Assembly: GCA_947176515.1 (NCBI GenBank)
Contig: CAMWQZ010000030.1
Location: forward strand, 1-8,463
Source: an uncultured Bacteroidales bacterium
Lineage (GTDB): Bacteria; Bacteroidota; Bacteroidia; Bacteroidales; Muribaculaceae
Length of the DNA: 8,463 nt
Direction: 5' to 3'
The notes under the pieces are model-generated. The model worked only from the letters and a program-made list of their open reading frames with translations, had not been told where the DNA came from and made no database searches. A program made the translations under genes and the position numbers. Below are positions 6,610 to 8,463 of the stretch, piece by piece. Positions within the stretch are counted from its first letter, which is position 1. Each line of letters starts with the position of its first letter.

Positions 6610-7783
6610 ACGTGGTGCCAACCCCTATGGTTGAATCTTTCACAAAGATTGAACCGCTATGATATTGCTCGATTATTCGTTTGGCCAAAGTCAGGCCTAA
6701 GCCCCATCCACGACTCTTTGTTGTAAAACCGGGATTAAACACGGTTTTAAAATTTTTCCGGGCTATACCTTTGCCGCTGTCGGTCACTTCGACCACGGCA
6801 ACACCACCTTCAGCCATAGTAGCAACTGTGATATTGCCACTATCACCGATAGCGTCTACTGCATTTTTTATGAGGTTCTCCATCACCCACTCAAAGAGCG
6901 GAGCGCATGCGCTGACTGGCAAGCTCCCGTCACAAAGATTTACCGACAGCGAAATGCGCGGCGAAATACGGCTTGACATATAGGATGTAGCGTTTCTAAC
7001 GATAGCGTTCAAATCGCAATCCTCCATCTTTGGTTTAGAGCCAATTTTTGAGAATCGAGAAGCAATCATGCTAAGACGGTTGACATCTTTATTCATCTCT
7101 GCCACGGTTTCACGGTCAACACCCATTTCTGGTAAAAGTTCCATCCACGCCATGAGTGAAGAAATCGGGGTACCGAGCTGATGGGCAGTTTCCTTCGATA
7201 AGCCGACCCACACTTTGTTTTGCTCAGCCTTCTTGGTCGTAAGCACGGCAAAGTAAACTACGACAATAAACGCCAACATCACCAGCAGCTGAACATAAGG
7301 ATAATAGCTTAAACGCTTGAGCAGGGTCGAATCTTCGTAATAAAGATGTTGCATCGTCTGAGGCGCGATAACAATATGGATTACATTAGGGGTGGTTGAT
7401 AATTCTGCAAGCTTGCTTTGAAGAAATTGCACATTTGTAGCCGACAAATCCCCTACTCCGCTTTCATCTACCGTCTCAGGCAAGTCAAGGTTACGATATT
7501 GAAGTATATTACCTTCATCATCTGTAAGCAAAACGGGTATCGTTGTATTTCTCTCGATAATCCCTAACAAAAAATCAAGGTCGACGGCGCTCGGTTCGTC
7601 TGCCGAGCCAAGATTAATAATCTGCTTGGTGGCGTCAGCCCAAATCTCCATGCGGTCGCGTTCCTGAGTAGACAAGTCGTTGACAAGACCATTGGAAATA
7701 TATAAAAAGAGCGCCACCATGACAGCGGCTGTAATCAGTAGGACTGCCTTGCCATATCGCCTAAAATCATAAATACTTGCCAT
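6578..7783 (-). CDS. Membrane sensor histidine kinase
   Basis: A 401-residue sensor kinase. TM1 covers about residues 12-30. A periplasmic segment of roughly 130 residues (31-160) includes a PAS/CACHE-like stretch IPVLLTDDEGNILQY (82-96). TM2 covers about 162-182. A short linker leads straight to the H-box KETAHQLGTPISSL, with phosphoacceptor His201. The ATP-binding domain has the N-box ENLIKNAVDA (Asn307), G1 box DSGKGI (335-340), F-box FNPGFTTK (349-356) and G2 box GWGLGL (359-364), all intact. I see no HAMP domain between TM2 and the H-box. The start is ATG 7781-7783, 10 nt after the aroB stop, so it is probably co-transcribed with aroB. No response regulator is visible in the window, so its partner is unknown. 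Its last 32 nt overlap the convergent phosphatase gene. The signal sensed cannot be deduced. Confidence 0.93.
   Translation of the reverse strand: MASIYDFRRYGKAVLLITAAVMVALFLYISNGLVNDLSTQERDRMEIWADATKQIINLGSADEPSAVDLDFLLGIIERNTTIPVLLTDDEGNILQYRNLDLPETVDESGVGDLSATNVQFLQSKLAELSTTPNVIHIVIAPQTMQHLYYEDSTLLKRLSYYPYVQLLVMLAFIVVVYFAVLTTKKAEQNKVWVGLSKETAHQLGTPISSLMAWMELLPEMGVDRETVAEMNKDVNRLSMIASRFSKIGSKPKMEDCDLNAIVRNATSYMSSRISPRISLSVNLCDGSLPVSACAPLFEWVMENLIKNAVDAIGDSGNITVATMAEGGVAVVEVTDSGKGIARKNFKTVFNPGFTTKSRGWGLGLTLAKRIIEQYHSGSIFVKDSTIGVGTTFRIQLPETGV
6629..6655. repeat. 12-bp imperfect hairpin just past the phosphatase stop
   Basis: GGTTGAATCTTT (6629-6640) and AAAGATTGAACC (6644-6655) form a stem of 12 pairs with one G-G mismatch and a 3-nt loop, 19 nt after the phosphatase stop codon. 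No T-run follows on the plus strand, so it is not a classical rho-independent terminator. It could act as a 3'-end stabiliser or pause site for the phosphatase mRNA. The same bases encode about residues 376-385 of the convergent histidine kinase, so coding constraint or chance may also explain it. Confidence 0.5.
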
Positions 7784-7793
7784 ACTTCAGTAA

Positions 7794-8463
7794 TCAGATT
7801 CCCATCAGGTCACGATAGATATCGAGCGCCGCCTTAATGTGCTCTTCATCCACTTCACAATCTATACTAACTTCGCCTATATTTGACAATAATGTAAAAT
7901 TAATTTTATCAGGCGAGGAGTTTTTCTTATCGTGAGTCATCAATGCGAGCAAAGCTTGGTAATCGTCGCATGTTATAGCAAAAACGCCGTAAACGGACCG
8001 CACATATGATGCATAACGGTGGAGCAGGGATGAAGGAAAACCTTTCAACATTGTTGATAGCACCAATTCCACAACCAATCCCCAAGCTACGGCATAACCA
8101 TGAGGTACCGGCGAATGACGCTCTGTCATTGCGAAGCTCTCAAATGCGTGCCCTATAGTGTGACCGAGATTTAACGCACGTCTTATACCATGTTCATGAG
8201 GGTCTTCAGTTACAATACGCTCCTTAACACCGACGCTCGTTTGGACGAGCGAAAGCAATTTATCCGAGTCATTTAAGCCACCTTCGATATTGAAATCAAG
8301 CAACGCGTCAAACTCTTTTCGACCCTCGATAAGCGCATGCTTTATCATCTCGGCGTAGCCCGATAGTAGTTCCTGGGTGGGGAGGGTCTTGAAAAAAATT
8401 GTTGAAATAACTACTGCATCTGCTTCTGCAAATACACCGACTTCATTTTTACAACCATTGAAG
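7794..8463 (-). CDS. aroB: 3-dehydroquinate synthase (N-terminus cut by right edge)
   Basis: AroB converts DAHP to 3-dehydroquinate, the second step of the shikimate pathway to aromatic amino acids, using NAD+ and a divalent metal in the cytoplasm. The open frame continues past the ATG at 8346-8348 to the window edge, giving the C-terminal 222 residues of a protein of about 350. Family landmarks start at once: NGCKNEVGVFAEADAV corresponds to the Lys-Asn-X-Ile-Gly-X-Phe region, and KTLPTQELLSGYAEMIKHAL carries the metal-ligand Glu (codon 8349-8351). ALNLGHTIGHAFES and SPVPHGYAVAWGL carry the two metal-ligand His positions. The missing N-terminal third would hold the NAD-binding fold. The stop codon is TGA at 7794-7796, 10 nt before the histidine kinase start. 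All visible catalytic ligands are present, so it should be functional. Confidence 0.95.
   Translation of the reverse strand, partial: FNGCKNEVGVFAEADAVVISTIFFKTLPTQELLSGYAEMIKHALIEGRKEFDALLDFNIEGGLNDSDKLLSLVQTSVGVKERIVTEDPHEHGIRRALNLGHTIGHAFESFAMTERHSPVPHGYAVAWGLVVELVLSTMLKGFPSSLLHRYASYVRSVYGVFAITCDDYQALLALMTHDKKNSSPDKINFTLLSNIGEVSIDCEVDEEHIKAALDIYRDLMGI

Noticed and set aside
7794..8348. Short 184-residue protein starting at ATG 8346-8348
   Set aside because: The frame continues upstream to the window edge with AroB-specific sequence, so this ATG is internal Met in GYAEMIKHAL.
1..8463. Mobile element, phage, CRISPR or novel defence cassette
   Set aside because: Every long open region is accounted for by recognisable metabolic, transport or sensor genes. 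No transposase, integrase, repeat-spacer array or att-like direct repeats were seen.

Overview
The window looks like a chromosomal segment from a gut-type Bacteroidales bacterium (Bacteroides/Muribaculaceae-like). The assignment rests on three things. The divergent gene pair carries the Bacteroidetes-type -7 promoter box TAnnTTTG. Most starts lack a convincing Shine-Dalgarno sequence. The debranching enzyme / GT4 glycosyltransferase / GH57 amylase gene order is one I associate with Bacteroidales. Base composition is moderate (mid-40s % GC by eye) and even across the window. I see no insertion sequence, phage gene, CRISPR array, tRNA or rRNA.

Layout. Positions 1-4135, minus strand, hold a compact three-gene cluster for intracellular alpha-glucan (glycogen) metabolism. 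It is transcribed as glycogen debranching enzyme (2183-4135), GT4 glycogen-synthase-like glycosyltransferase (885-2144), then a GH57 alpha-amylase-family protein (867 to the left edge, C-terminus missing). Gaps are 38 and 17 nt, no protein has a signal peptide, and a candidate promoter lies at 4271-4301. Positions 4390-5751, minus strand, encode a MATE-family multidrug/cation antiporter. It diverges from a secreted class A acid phosphatase (PAP2 superfamily) at 5854-6609, plus strand. The ~100 nt between them hold two mirror-image AGTAATTTTG promoter boxes that form a 10-bp inverted repeat. Positions 6578-7783, minus strand, encode a membrane sensor histidine kinase whose 3' end overlaps the phosphatase 3' end by 32 nt. 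It lies 10 nt downstream of aroB (3-dehydroquinate synthase, shikimate pathway), whose N-terminus is cut by the right edge.

How the genes may work together. The three glucan genes form one functional unit: chain elongation by the GT4 enzyme, with branch trimming and alpha-glucan remodelling by the other two. The other genes look like housekeeping or accessory functions without an obvious common pathway. The kinase has no response regulator in the window.

Most notable observation. Both glycoside hydrolases of the glycogen cluster differ from their general family consensus at presumed catalytic positions, while the glycosyltransferase between them keeps its EX7E motif. The debranching enzyme has Asn420 where the family motif WMD has Asp, and Gln613 where the C-terminal SEI(F/Y)DG motif has Glu. 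The GH57 protein keeps its nucleophile Glu146 but has Ser242 where the DYETFG motif has the proton-donor Asp. Whether this is a lineage-specific consensus or marks glucan-binding or regulatory pseudoenzymes needs an alignment I cannot run.
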